Program-made: the position numbers and the translations under genes
The notes under the pieces: model-generated
The model's input: the letters and a program-made list of their open reading frames with translations, nothing else
The model's database searches: none
What the model was told of the DNA's origin: nothing
Shown here: piece by piece, positions 17,854 to 27,786 of the stretch
Position numbering within the stretch: position 1 is the stretch's first letter
Layout: every line of letters starts with the position of its first letter
Assembly (NCBI GenBank): GCA_024698585.1
Contig: JAILRB010000064.1
Location: 1 to 64,000 of the forward strand
DNA from: Eubacterium sp.
GTDB lineage: Bacteria; Bacillota; Clostridia; Lachnospirales; Lachnospiraceae
DNA: 64,000 nt
Reading direction: 5' to 3'

Positions 17854-19917
17854 ATGAAACAATTTGGAAAATTGGTGGTAAAAGCCAGATATCTGATATT
17901 GCTCCTTGGAATTCTTCTGTTAATCCCTGCAGCAATCGGGTATTTCAATACAAGAGTAAATTATGATTTGTTATATTATCTGCCGGATGGAATCGACACC
18001 ATGGACGGACAGGAAATTTTGATGGATGATTTTGGCTCAGGAGCCTTTGGAATCATTTTGGTGGAAGACATGGATGATTATCATGTGTCAGAACTGAAGA
18101 AGAAAGTGGAAAATGTCAATCATGTAAAAGAAGTCCTGTGGTATGACAGCTTCGCAGATTTAAGCATTCCAAAGAGTATGCTTCCGAAGCGAATTTATGA
18201 GACTTTCAATAAAGGGGATTCTACCATTATGATGGTAATCTTTGATGATACCAGTTCCGGTGACGGAACTATGGGAGCTATTAAGGAAATTAGGAAGGTA
18301 ACCAAGCGTGAATGTCAGATTAGTGGGATTTCTGCCATTGTGGAAGATACCAAGGAATTGTCAGAGCATGAAACGCCAATTTATGTGGGAATCGCAGTGG
18401 TGATTTCAGTTATTATCTTGTCCTTACTTATGGATTCATGGATGATACCTGTTTTCTTCTTATCAAGTATCGGTATGGCGATTGTTTATAATTTAGGATC
18501 CAATGTGTTTATGGGACAGATTTCCTATGTTACGAAAGCGCTGGCAGCAGTGCTTCAGTTAGCGGTTACCATGGATTATTCCATTTTCCTTTGGCATAGT
18601 TATGAGGAAAATCTGGAGCAATGCGGTGGAAAGCATCAGGAGGCCATGGCCAATGCTATTGCTGAAACAATCACATCGGTTATCGGAAGTTCGGTTACGA
18701 CCATTGCAGGCTTTATTGCACTATGCTTTATGAGTTTTACCCTGGGACTGGACTTAGGAATTGTTATGGCAAAAGGAGTCGTGTTTGGCGTAATCAGCTG
18801 TGTAACCATTTTACCTGCAATGATTCTGGTATTTCATAAGGTGATTGAAAAGACCAGACATAAAACGTTGCTTCCGGATTTCAAGATTATCCCGGCATTC
18901 ATCACGAAGCACTACATGGTTTTCGTGGCGTTGTTCCTGATTCTTTTAGCACCGGCGGTTTATGGAAATAATCATACCAATGTTTATTATGATTTGTCCC
19001 TGAGTCTTCCGGAAGATTTGGAAAGTGTGAAGGCACAAAACATTATTTCAGAAGACTATGATTTAGGGTCTGCGAATATCATACTGATGAGTTCAGAGAT
19101 TCCGGCAAAGGAAATTTCTGCAATGATGAAGGAAGTGGAGCAGGTTCAAGGAGTACAAAATGCCCTGGGACTTGAGACTTTAGTGGATAGCTCGATTCCG
19201 GAAGATTTTATTCCGTCAGAGGTTTCCTCGAAACTGAAAAGCGACCGGTATGAAATGATGATTTTCATGTCCGAGTTTAAAACCGGATCTGATGAAGCCA
19301 ATGAACAATGTAATGAAGTAGAAAAAATCATTAAAAAGTATGATCCGAAAGGAATGCTGGTAGGCGAGGCTGCCTGTACCAGAGATTTGATTAACATTAC
19401 AGATTCGGATTTCAAAACGGTAAGTTTTGTTTCGATTTTCATGATCTTGATTATTATTGCATTAGTGTTCCGGTCCGTTTCTGTTCCGGTCATTCTGGTA
19501 TCGTTGATTGAGTTTGGTATTTTCGTGAATATGGGAATTCCGTATTATACCGGAACGACCTTGCCGTTTATCGCGTCCATTGTAATCGGAACCATACAGC
19601 TTGGAGCAACCGTGGATTATGCAATTCTTATGACCAATCGCTATAAGTATGAGCGTTGTCAGGGAAAGGAGAAAAAAGAAGCGGCAAGAGATGCCCTTGC
19701 GGTGGCAATGAAATCCGTGATTGTCAGTGCGCTGACGTTTTTCGGTGCGACCTTTGGCGTCGGTTTTTATTCCAGCATTGATATGATTAGTGCCCTGTGT
19801 CTGCTAATGGCACGAGGAGCCATTGTCAGCATGGTTTGCGTTATCTGTGTATTGCCGGCATTCTATATCGTTTTTGATAAATTGATTGTAAAAGGAAGTT
19901 GGAAGTTTATTAAATAG
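17854..19917 (+). CDS. MMPL/RND family transporter
   Basis: Two repeats of TM bundles with ATVDYAILMTNRY and AVTMDYSIFLWHSYEE motifs. Confidence 0.92.
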   Translation: MKQFGKLVVKARYLILLLGILLLIPAAIGYFNTRVNYDLLYYLPDGIDTMDGQEILMDDFGSGAFGIILVEDMDDYHVSELKKKVENVNHVKEVLWYDSFADLSIPKSMLPKRIYETFNKGDSTIMMVIFDDTSSGDGTMGAIKEIRKVTKRECQISGISAIVEDTKELSEHETPIYVGIAVVISVIILSLLMDSWMIPVFFLSSIGMAIVYNLGSNVFMGQISYVTKALAAVLQLAVTMDYSIFLWHSYEENLEQCGGKHQEAMANAIAETITSVIGSSVTTIAGFIALCFMSFTLGLDLGIVMAKGVVFGVISCVTILPAMILVFHKVIEKTRHKTLLPDFKIIPAFITKHYMVFVALFLILLAPAVYGNNHTNVYYDLSLSLPEDLESVKAQNIISEDYDLGSANIILMSSEIPAKEISAMMKEVEQVQGVQNALGLETLVDSSIPEDFIPSEVSSKLKSDRYEMMIFMSEFKTGSDEANEQCNEVEKIIKKYDPKGMLVGEAACTRDLINITDSDFKTVSFVSIFMILIIIALVFRSVSVPVILVSLIEFGIFVNMGIPYYTGTTLPFIASIVIGTIQLGATVDYAILMTNRYKYERCQGKEKKEAARDALAVAMKSVIVSALTFFGATFGVGFYSSIDMISALCLLMARGAIVSMVCVICVLPAFYIVFDKLIVKGSWKFIK

Positions 19918-19918
19918 A

Positions 19919-19969
19919 AGAAAAAGACACCGCCCGGAGAAAGTGGATTCCGGTGCGGTGTGTTTTTTT
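19919..19969 (+). terminator. Terminator after MMPL gene
   Basis: GACACCGCCCGGagaaagtggattCCGGTGCGGTGTGTTTTTTT. Confidence 0.8.
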
Positions 19970-20037
19970 GTGGTTTCAAACCATAAAATGTGGTAGAATA
20001 TTCTTATTGCGTTACGGATAAGATAGAAGGAGAAGAT

Positions 20038-21150
20038 ATGAGAACGAGAGTGAAACATATTTTGAACTTCCTGATTTGGATGGCATTGTTGATTACTGCA
20101 CCAGTGTTTACCGTTTCTGCTGAAGAGAAATCCATTGATATTGCTCAGGTGGCAGAAGTAAAGCTGGTGGAGGAAAACTGTGTCTATAATGGATTGGAAC
20201 AAATTCCGGAAGTCGAGGTTTATATTCCGGATGAAGAGGAAAGCCAAAGGGTTTTACTAAAGCAGGATGAAGATTATGTAATTTCTGCAGAAGATAATAA
20301 AGACGCAGGTACAGCTACGTATACCATTGAAGGAATTGAAAAATATCAAGGAACCATTGAAGGAACTTTCGAAATCGTTCCGGTGGATGTTTCCGAGGTG
20401 ACGATTAAAGATAATCTGAGAACAAGAGTTTTAGAGTACAATGGAAAAGAGAGGGTTCGTCCGGTATCTCTTTATGTCGGGGCGACGAAGTTAAACCCGG
20501 GAGATGATTACATTGTATGCTATGAGAATAACACCAATGTAGGAACAGCAACCATGATGATTTCTTCGGAAAACTTCAATGGTGTAATTGAGAAAAAATA
20601 TCAGATTGCAAAAAAGAACCTAAAAGATATTACCCTGGATATTACGGTGAAAAAAGATAACACCGTCATTGTCACCGGAGTGAATCCGGAAGCAGGACAA
20701 GGGGTCCGGGAAGGGACAGACTTTACCACTACCGTGAAAAAAGATAAGAGTGGCTACTTGATTATTACGATTCGTGCAAAAGAAATTAATTATACGGGAA
20801 CCGTGGTAAAAAAGGTGAAAGCGAATCCTGAACCTGTAACTGTGAATCCGCTGGAAAAGAAGATTAAGGCCAGTCGGGTAAAACGGGTCAAAGCAGTGAA
20901 ATCAAAGAAAAAAATCACACTAAAATGGAAGAAGATGAAAAGTGTTCAGGGCTATGTGATTCGTTACGGACTGAAGAGTAATATGAAACATGTTACGGTA
21001 AAGAAAGTTAAGAAAAATGTGAATCGATATACATTAAAAAAACTACAGCCGGCAGCATGCTATTATGTTCAGGTCAGAGGTTATAAAAAGATTGGAAAAA
21101 AATATTGCTACAGTAAGTGGAGTAGTAAGAAAAAAATAAAATTATCTTAG
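20038..21150 (+). CDS. Secreted protein with Ig-like/MBG-type repeats and C-terminal fibronectin III-like domain
   Basis: Signal peptide MRTRVKHILNFLIWMALLITAPVFTVSAEE; NCVYNGLEQIPEVEV, VLEYNGKERVRPV repeats; KKITLKWKKMKSVQGYVIRY FN3-like; start at RBS-linked ATG. Confidence 0.75.
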   Translation: MRTRVKHILNFLIWMALLITAPVFTVSAEEKSIDIAQVAEVKLVEENCVYNGLEQIPEVEVYIPDEEESQRVLLKQDEDYVISAEDNKDAGTATYTIEGIEKYQGTIEGTFEIVPVDVSEVTIKDNLRTRVLEYNGKERVRPVSLYVGATKLNPGDDYIVCYENNTNVGTATMMISSENFNGVIEKKYQIAKKNLKDITLDITVKKDNTVIVTGVNPEAGQGVREGTDFTTTVKKDKSGYLIITIRAKEINYTGTVVKKVKANPEPVTVNPLEKKIKASRVKRVKAVKSKKKITLKWKKMKSVQGYVIRYGLKSNMKHVTVKKVKKNVNRYTLKKLQPAACYYVQVRGYKKIGKKYCYSKWSSKKKIKLS

Positions 21151-21159
21151 GAGGATGAA

Positions 21160-21576
21160 ATGAGCGAATTGATTTTTAAGGGACTGAAAGTGGAAGAAAT
21201 TGATCTTTCCAACAAGTTGCAGGGAGAACAGAAACTAAACATTGAGCAGCGTTCTTCATTCAATGTAAAGTATACTCAGGATAATAAACATTGTATTGCA
21301 ACATTAACCATCGACATGATGCATAAGGAAAAACCGATGGACTTTAATTTCAAGATTGAAGTGAGTGGCTTTATGGATGTGGAAGGCACTATGGATAAGA
21401 AGGAAATCCATAAAAATGCTTACAATGAGTTGTATCCACATGTTAGAGCATTGGCAATGACAATCCTTGTGAACGCCGGATTGCCACCAATTACCATTCC
21501 AAAGGTGAAAATGGACGATAGCAACATCCGTGTTAGCAACGATAATGCCCAAAATCAGGGTGGATTGTACAGCTAA
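21160..21576 (+). CDS. SecB-like chaperone-fold protein
   Basis: EIHKNAYNELYPHVRALAMTILVNAGLPPITIPKVKM resembles the SecB C-terminal region; 138 aa. Confidence 0.55.
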   Translation: MSELIFKGLKVEEIDLSNKLQGEQKLNIEQRSSFNVKYTQDNKHCIATLTIDMMHKEKPMDFNFKIEVSGFMDVEGTMDKKEIHKNAYNELYPHVRALAMTILVNAGLPPITIPKVKMDDSNIRVSNDNAQNQGGLYS

Positions 21577-21589
21577 AATCTTAGAAAAA

Positions 21590-21650
21590 ACAGGACTTAT
21601 TCGTGCATAAAAATATTTTTATGCAGAAAAAGTCCTTTTTTTTATGTGAT
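21590..21650 (+). terminator. Terminator after secB-like gene
   Basis: AGGACTTattcGTGCATAAAAATATTTTTATGCagaaaAAGTCCTTTTTTTT. Confidence 0.8.
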
Positions 21651-21900
21651 CCAATAGAAAAAAGAGGGATTTTTGTGCAAAATGTACACAAATGTTAAAA
21701 AAATAAAAAGAAAAACAAAGATATGTATGCAAAATTCACAAAAAATAAGTTTTGATTTTAGCCCCGTTGCAAAAAATGTTTTTTATTTTTAAACTATCAG
21801 TGTATTAGATTTTTAGGTAACATAATAATCTAAACCCTTTCAATTTTTTTGGCATCTCACTCCCATGAGGTGCCATTCCTGTTTAGTAAACCAGTTCAGT

Positions 21901-21968
21901 CATAAATATACAGAAAAAGACGGAAGAGGCTACTTGTAGCATATTCCGTCTTTTTCTGTATATTTATG
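21901..21968. repeat. Long perfect inverted repeat (25-bp arms, 18-nt loop)
   Basis: CATAAATATACAGAAAAAGACGGAA / TTCCGTCTTTTTCTGTATATTTATG; loop contains GCTAC/GTAGC. Confidence 0.9.
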
Positions 21969-21969
21969 C

Positions 21970-22057
21970 GCGGAGCGCCCCTCTATGACTAAAACGCATC
22001 TGCAGTGCAGATGCAGAAGTGGCGAAGCCACGGTTTTAGGAATAGAGGAAGGACTGA
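21970..22057 (+). repeat. Structured repeat family, element A copy 1 (88 bp)
   Basis: gcggagcgccCCTCTATgaCTAAAACGCATCTGCagtGCAGATGCagaaGTGGCgaaGCCACgGTTTTAGgaATAGAGGaaggactga; identical to copy 2. Confidence 0.9.
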
Positions 22058-22067
22058 ACGAAGAAGA

Positions 22068-22155
22068 GCGGAGCGCCCCTCTATGACTAAAACGCATCTG
22101 CAGTGCAGATGCAGAAGTGGCGAAGCCACGGTTTTAGGAATAGAGGAAGGACTGA
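22068..22155 (+). repeat. Structured repeat family, element A copy 2 (88 bp, 98-bp period)
   Basis: Identical by reading to 21970-22057. Confidence 0.9.
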
Positions 22156-22332
22156 GATTTTTTGCATTTCCCTAGTTGACGTATAAAGGCAAAAAGTGTT
22201 ATTATAGAGTGAATTGAGTACAGACGGGGATTAGGTATGAAAACGATACAATAGTCCGCGATGAGAAAATATATAAGGGACATAAATTAGAGAAAAGTGA
22301 ACTGTGAGGAACAGTTTTTCAGGAGGTTTAAA

Positions 22333-22908
22333 ATGAAGAAATTAATTTTAGTTACATCTCCACCAGCATGTGGAAAAACATTTGTAACAAGAAAGTTAGC
22401 AAAGGCGATGCCAAATTGTGTATATTTGGATAAAGATACTTTAATCGTATTGTCAAAGCAGATTTTCAAGGTTGCAAATCAGGAATATAACAGAAGTTCA
22501 GATTTCTTTGAAGCTGAAATTCGTAATCCTGAATATGACTGTGTTATGGAACTTGCAATGGAAGCTTTAGAATATAATGATACTGTATTTATCAATGCAC
22601 CATATACCAGAGAAGTTAGAACTCCGGGACATATGGAAAAGATGAGACAGGATCTTTTGAAATCAAAGGGTGCAGAATTGGTTGTTGTTTGGGTTCAGTG
22701 TGACGTGGAAGTTTGCCGTCAGAGAATGATTGCCAGAAATTCAGATCGTGACACTTGGAAACTGGAACATTGGGATGAATACATTAAGAGTCAGAACTTT
22801 ACAGTTCCTGATGGAATTAAGAATTTATTCATCTTTGATAATTCCACAGATGATTCCTTTAAGAAATCCATTAAGGATGCTGTAGAATATTTCAAAAACT
22901 TAAAATAA
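22333..22908 (+). CDS. P-loop ATPase/kinase-like protein
   Basis: LVTSPPACGKTFVTRKLAKAMPNCVYLDKDTL Walker A; ATG preceded by AGGAGGTTTAAA. Confidence 0.78.
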   Translation: MKKLILVTSPPACGKTFVTRKLAKAMPNCVYLDKDTLIVLSKQIFKVANQEYNRSSDFFEAEIRNPEYDCVMELAMEALEYNDTVFINAPYTREVRTPGHMEKMRQDLLKSKGAELVVVWVQCDVEVCRQRMIARNSDRDTWKLEHWDEYIKSQNFTVPDGIKNLFIFDNSTDDSFKKSIKDAVEYFKNLK

Positions 22909-23035
22909 GAAATTTGGAACTGCCGCAGGGCAGTTCTTTTTGTGTAGGCAATGAAGTAAGCCTGGAAGATTTGCATTTTTTGCCTGCAAAAAGTATAATA
23001 TATAAGATTGTAACAATAGAAAAAGGAGATAAGAA

Positions 23036-24496
23036 ATGAAGATTAGAACAAGATTTGCGCCAAGTCCAACAGGACGTATGCATGTAGGAAATTTAAGAAC
23101 TGCGTTATACGAATTTTTAATTGCAAAACATGCAGGTGGAGATTTTATATTAAGAATAGAAGATACTGACCGCGAACGTTACGTGGAAGGAGCTGTAGAT
23201 ATCATTTATAAGACGATGCAGGAAACAGGGTTGGTACATGATGAAGGTCCGGATAAGGATAAAGGATTTGGTCCTTATGTTCAGAGTGAACGTCAGGCAT
23301 CCGGAATGTATCTGGAATATGCGAAACAGTTAATCGAAAAAGGAAATGCATATTATTGTTTCTGCGATAAGGAACGTCTGGAAACTTTAAAGACTGCAGT
23401 AGGAGAAGATGGAAAGGAAATTTCTATTTACGACAAGCATTGCTTAAGCCTTTCTCAGGAAGAAATTCAGGCAAACCTGGATGCAGGAAAACCTTACGTG
23501 ATTCGTGTGAATATGCCGACAGAAGGAACCACAACATTTGTGGATGAATTATATGGAGAAATTACAGTAGAAAACAAGGAATTGGATGATATGATTCTGA
23601 TTAAGTCAGATGGATATCCAACCTATAATTTCGCCAATGTCATTGACGACCATTTGCAGCAGATTACTCACGTTGTTCGTGGAAATGAATATATTTCTTC
23701 TTCCCCGAAATACCAGAGACTGTATGAAGCATTTGGGTGGGAAACACCAAAGTATGTTCATTTGGGATTAATCACAGATGAAAATCACAAGAAGTTATCT
23801 AAACGCTCCGGTCATGCTTCTTATGAAGATTTGATTGAACAGGGATTCCTGCCGGAAGCAGTTATCAATTACATCGCGTTATTAGGATGGAGTCCGGAAG
23901 ATAATCAGGAAATTTTCTCTTTGGATGAATTAATTGAAAAATTTGATTATCATAAGATTAATAAGAGTCCGTCTGTATTTGACATTCAGAAACTTCGTTG
24001 GATGAATGGAGAATATATTAAGGCAATGGATAATGAAGCCTTCTATGAAAAGGCAATGCCATACATCAAGGAAGTGATTACAAAGGATTTAGATCTGAAG
24101 AAGATTCTTGACATGGTTAAGACCAGAATTGAAGTATTCCCTGAAATTGGTGAAATGGTTGATTTCTTCCAGGAATTACCGGAATACAGTGAAGAAATGT
24201 ATACTCATAAGAAGATGAAAACGAATTCTGAAAACTCCTTAGAGGTCTTAAAGGAATTACTTCCTTCTCTGGAAGAAACTGAGGATTATTCTGTGGATGG
24301 ATTACACACATTGGTATTTGATTACATTGCAAAGAAGGAATGCAAGAACGGACAGGCACTTTGGCCACTTCGTACTGCAGTATCCGGAAAGCAGATGACA
24401 CCGGCCGGTGCGTTTGAAATCATGGAAGTTCTTGGAAAAGAAGAATCCTTAAAGAGAATAAAAAAAGGAATTGAAAAACTGGAACAGGTACAGTAA
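23036..24496 (+). CDS. gltX: Glutamate--tRNA ligase
   Basis: [42 protein letters not shown]...[15 protein letters not shown]. Confidence 0.97.
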   Translation: MKIRTRFAPSPTGRMHVGNLRTALYEFLIAKHAGGDFILRIEDTDRERYVEGAVDIIYKTMQETGLVHDEGPDKDKGFGPYVQSERQASGMYLEYAKQLIEKGNAYYCFCDKERLETLKTAVGEDGKEISIYDKHCLSLSQEEIQANLDAGKPYVIRVNMPTEGTTTFVDELYGEITVENKELDDMILIKSDGYPTYNFANVIDDHLQQITHVVRGNEYISSSPKYQRLYEAFGWETPKYVHLGLITDENHKKLSKRSGHASYEDLIEQGFLPEAVINYIALLGWSPEDNQEIFSLDELIEKFDYHKINKSPSVFDIQKLRWMNGEYIKAMDNEAFYEKAMPYIKEVITKDLDLKKILDMVKTRIEVFPEIGEMVDFFQELPEYSEEMYTHKKMKTNSENSLEVLKELLPSLEETEDYSVDGLHTLVFDYIAKKECKNGQALWPLRTAVSGKQMTPAGAFEIMEVLGKEESLKRIKKGIEKLEQVQ

Positions 24497-25450
24497 ATGA
24501 AAAAAAACACTCGTAAAAGAATTTTTGAAGTCATTCAGATTGGTCAGGGAAACGATATCCTAAGCAGGACATTTGATTATTTCATTGTTCTGATGATTTT
24601 AGCAAATATCGCAGTATTGTTCCTGGAAACCTTTGATGAGATGAAACCGTATAAAGACATTCTTCAGGTTGTGGGATGGGTTACTGTGGGAATCTTTATT
24701 GTGGAGTTTGCTTTGCGCATTTATACCGCGGATTTCCTGTACCCGGATTCGCCAAATCATGTGGCAGTGGTGAAATTTATTTTCTCCTTTGATGGAATGA
24801 TTATGTTATTGACGATTCTTCCATTTTTCTATTTGTCAGGATTTGGAGTGCTTAGAATGTTACGTGTGGTACGAATTTTTCATTTATTCCGCATTAATAA
24901 TAGTTACGATTCGTTTCATGTCATTACTTCTGTATTGATTGAAAAGAAAAATCAGATTTTTTCATCGGTATTTATTATTATTGTCCTGATGCTTTCTTCC
25001 TCCTTGTGTATGTACAGTGTGGAACATCAGGCGCAACCGGAAAACTTCAGCAATGCATTGTCCGGAATCTGGTGGAGTATGTCTACCATATTCACTGTTG
25101 GCTATGGTGATATTTATCCGGTTACCATGTTGGGGCGTGTGATTGCAATCATCATTACTTTCCTTGGAGTCGGTGCTGTGGCAATTCCGACGGGTATTAT
25201 TTCTGCTGGATTTGTGGAACACTACACGAAGATGGCGAATGCTGAAACACAGGAATTAGGGAAAATGGTCAGACAAAGTGTCAGTGTGGATGAAGACAGC
25301 CCATTTTTAAATTCCACGGTGAAAGAAGTAGAAAAGAAATATGGAATCAATGTGGTGGTTATTGTCAGAGCGGCCAATGTGCTTTTGCCGGTGGATGAGC
25401 AGCTCATTAAAAAGGAAGACATTGTTGTGTTCGTTTCCGGAGGAAAGTAA
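24497..25450 (+). CDS. Voltage-gated-type potassium channel
   Basis: MLRVVRIFHLFR S4-like helix; IWWSMSTIFTVGYGDIYPVT selectivity filter. Confidence 0.92.
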   Translation: MKKNTRKRIFEVIQIGQGNDILSRTFDYFIVLMILANIAVLFLETFDEMKPYKDILQVVGWVTVGIFIVEFALRIYTADFLYPDSPNHVAVVKFIFSFDGMIMLLTILPFFYLSGFGVLRMLRVVRIFHLFRINNSYDSFHVITSVLIEKKNQIFSSVFIIIVLMLSSSLCMYSVEHQAQPENFSNALSGIWWSMSTIFTVGYGDIYPVTMLGRVIAIIITFLGVGAVAIPTGIISAGFVEHYTKMANAETQELGKMVRQSVSVDEDSPFLNSTVKEVEKKYGINVVVIVRAANVLLPVDEQLIKKEDIVVFVSGGK

Positions 25451-25523
25451 AATCTGTTCTTGAAAGAATGAAGAAAAAAAGATAAACTGTTTATGGAGAG
25501 AATCACAATCGGAAAGGTTGTGT

Positions 25524-27338
25524 ATGTATCATAAAGAACAACGCAGGGCTATTGAACATGTCAATGGCCCTGCTCTTATTTTAGCCGGACCGGGTTCCGG
25601 AAAAACCACGGTGATTGTGGAACGAATTCATCACCTGATTGAGCAGGAAAAGGTGCCGCCGGAAAAAATCCTGGTGGTAACCTTTACGAAAGCAGCAGCA
25701 CTGCATATGAAACAGAGGTTTCTAAAAAGAGAGGGACGAGTGCTTCCCGTAACTTTTGGAACATTTCACAGTGTTTTCTATGGGATTTTAAAAAAGACCT
25801 ATGGTTCACAAAAAATGATGATTATCAGTGAACAGGAAAAACTAAAATACATCAGGCAATGTGTAATCCGGTTGAAAATTGATTGTCATGAAGAGACGGA
25901 TTATGTGATGAATGTTGCCAATGAAATCGGAAGAATCAAAGGAAATCCGGTTGGGATTGACTCCTACGAATCCCTCTATTGTGATACCGAAGATTTCAGA
26001 AAGATTTATAGGGCATATGAATCAATGCTTCGGGCAGAGGGGCGAATGGACTTCGATGACATTCTTCTGCAGACGAAGGAATTGTTTCTCCGGCATCCGG
26101 AAGTTCTGGAAGAATGGAGAAGTCTGTATTCCCAGATATTAATTGATGAATTTCAGGATATTAACGGAATCCAATATGAAATTATGAAAATGCTGTCAGA
26201 ACCGGAAAACAATCTATTTGTGGTAGGGGATGATGACCAGTCCATCTATGGATTCCGCGGGGCAAAGCCGGAAATGATGTTTCAATTTGAAAAGGATTAT
26301 CCGGAACGAAAGAAAGTACTTCTGGAAATCAATTACCGATGTCATGGATCCCTGGTGGACTATTCGAAAAAACTGATCGAAAAAAATGCGGTGCGATTTC
26401 CGAAAAAATTGTGTGCTGCAAGAACCGAAGGCAAAGCAGTTACGTTTCGAAAGTTTCCGAGCCAGCTGGATGAAATGCAGTGGATTGTCAAGGAAATCAA
26501 ACGTCTGCAAGCGGAAGGAATCCCAGAGGAGGAGATTGCCATTCTGGTTCGAAATAATAATCAGATTCCAATGGTTCAAAAGGTATTGCAGAATGCAGGA
26601 ATTATGGGAAAAGGAAATGAGCAAACAGGGCTTCTTTATCGCGGAATGGTCGCTTTGGAATTGCAAAACTACATAAAAGCTGCATTGCTTGAAAAGGAAC
26701 GGGAACTGAATGAAAATGAGGCAGTCGTTGCCATCCTTAATAAGCCGGAGCGATTGATTTCCAGAGAGGTTCTTCTGAAAAAGGGGATGACCTGGGAGCA
26801 GTTACGAAAAGAATATGAACATCATCCGGAAGCAATCCGCCATATTGAGTCCCTGGAATTTCATCTGAAGATGATTCGGAAACTTCCTCCCTTTGCAGCA
26901 ATCAATTACATTCGAAAAGGTGTCGGTTATGAAGCGTATCTGAAACAGTATGCCGGAGAAAATCACTTTCCGGTAACGGAACTGATGGAACAACTGGAAG
27001 CAATCCAGAATCAGTCCTATGGAATGAAGACGCATGGGGAGTGGCTGCAGTTTCTTGAGGAACAACAAAAGACAGACCGGAAAGCCGGAACGGGAATCCG
27101 TTTATTGACTATGCATGGGGCAAAAGGGTTGGAGTTTTATGCAGTGTTTCTTCCGGATATGAATCAGGGAATCATTCCGTCGAAAAAAGTAATCCGGGAA
27201 AAGGAGTTTGAAGAAGAACGACGAGTTCTTTATGTGGCAATGACCAGGGCAAGGGAAGAATTACATCTTTCCGGTGTGATGGAGCAGCTGGGAACGCCTA
27301 TGGAATTGTCCATGTTTATGGATGAAATTTTGAACTGA
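25524..27338 (+). CDS. UvrD/PcrA-type ATP-dependent DNA helicase
   Basis: LILAGPGSGKTTVIVERI, DEFQDINGIQYEIM, VGDDDQSIYGFRGAKPE, TMHGAKGLEFYAVFLP, RRVLYVAMTRAREEL. Confidence 0.95.
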   Translation: MYHKEQRRAIEHVNGPALILAGPGSGKTTVIVERIHHLIEQEKVPPEKILVVTFTKAAALHMKQRFLKREGRVLPVTFGTFHSVFYGILKKTYGSQKMMIISEQEKLKYIRQCVIRLKIDCHEETDYVMNVANEIGRIKGNPVGIDSYESLYCDTEDFRKIYRAYESMLRAEGRMDFDDILLQTKELFLRHPEVLEEWRSLYSQILIDEFQDINGIQYEIMKMLSEPENNLFVVGDDDQSIYGFRGAKPEMMFQFEKDYPERKKVLLEINYRCHGSLVDYSKKLIEKNAVRFPKKLCAARTEGKAVTFRKFPSQLDEMQWIVKEIKRLQAEGIPEEEIAILVRNNNQIPMVQKVLQNAGIMGKGNEQTGLLYRGMVALELQNYIKAALLEKERELNENEAVVAILNKPERLISREVLLKKGMTWEQLRKEYEHHPEAIRHIESLEFHLKMIRKLPPFAAINYIRKGVGYEAYLKQYAGENHFPVTELMEQLEAIQNQSYGMKTHGEWLQFLEEQQKTDRKAGTGIRLLTMHGAKGLEFYAVFLPDMNQGIIPSKKVIREKEFEEERRVLYVAMTRAREELHLSGVMEQLGTPMELSMFMDEILN

Positions 27339-27436
27339 AGGGAACAACTGTTTGCCACAAATGTTTGAAATCGTTGCATTTTATATGTATTTTTGGTAAA
27401 GTAAAGGTAATTAAAGGAAAAGGTGGTATTTAGGAA

Positions 27437-27742
27437 ATGGAAAAAGAATATTTTGAAGAAGATGAAGATTTATTTGTAACAATTACATTAGAAGATGATT
27501 CAGAAATTGAATGTCAGGTATTGACTATTTTCGAAGTAGAAGAACAGGACTATATCGTACTGTTAAGTGTAGAAGATGAAGATGATGAATCCGGTGAAGG
27601 AGAAGTATTTATCTATCGTTATTCTGAGGATGAAGAAGGAAATCCTGGATTGGATAACATCGAAACAGAAGAAGAGTTTAACATGGTATCTGAAGTGTTC
27701 GAACAGATCATGGAAGATGAAGAAATGGAAGCAGAAGAATAA
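27437..27742 (+). CDS. DUF1292 family acidic protein
   Basis: TLEDDSEIECQVLTIFEVEEQDYIVLL...EVFIYRYSEDEEGNPGLDNIETEEEF. Confidence 0.9.
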   Translation: MEKEYFEEDEDLFVTITLEDDSEIECQVLTIFEVEEQDYIVLLSVEDEDDESGEGEVFIYRYSEDEEGNPGLDNIETEEEFNMVSEVFEQIMEDEEMEAEE

Positions 27743-27786
27743 TACGACGAAATAGTGAGACCGTGCAGAGGATAAGGGGTGATAAT

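Noticed and set aside
22946-23035. T-box or riboswitch upstream of gltX, trpS or luxS
   Set aside because: Upstream gaps are short and I could not find T-box (TGGNACCGCG-like) or SAM-riboswitch signatures.
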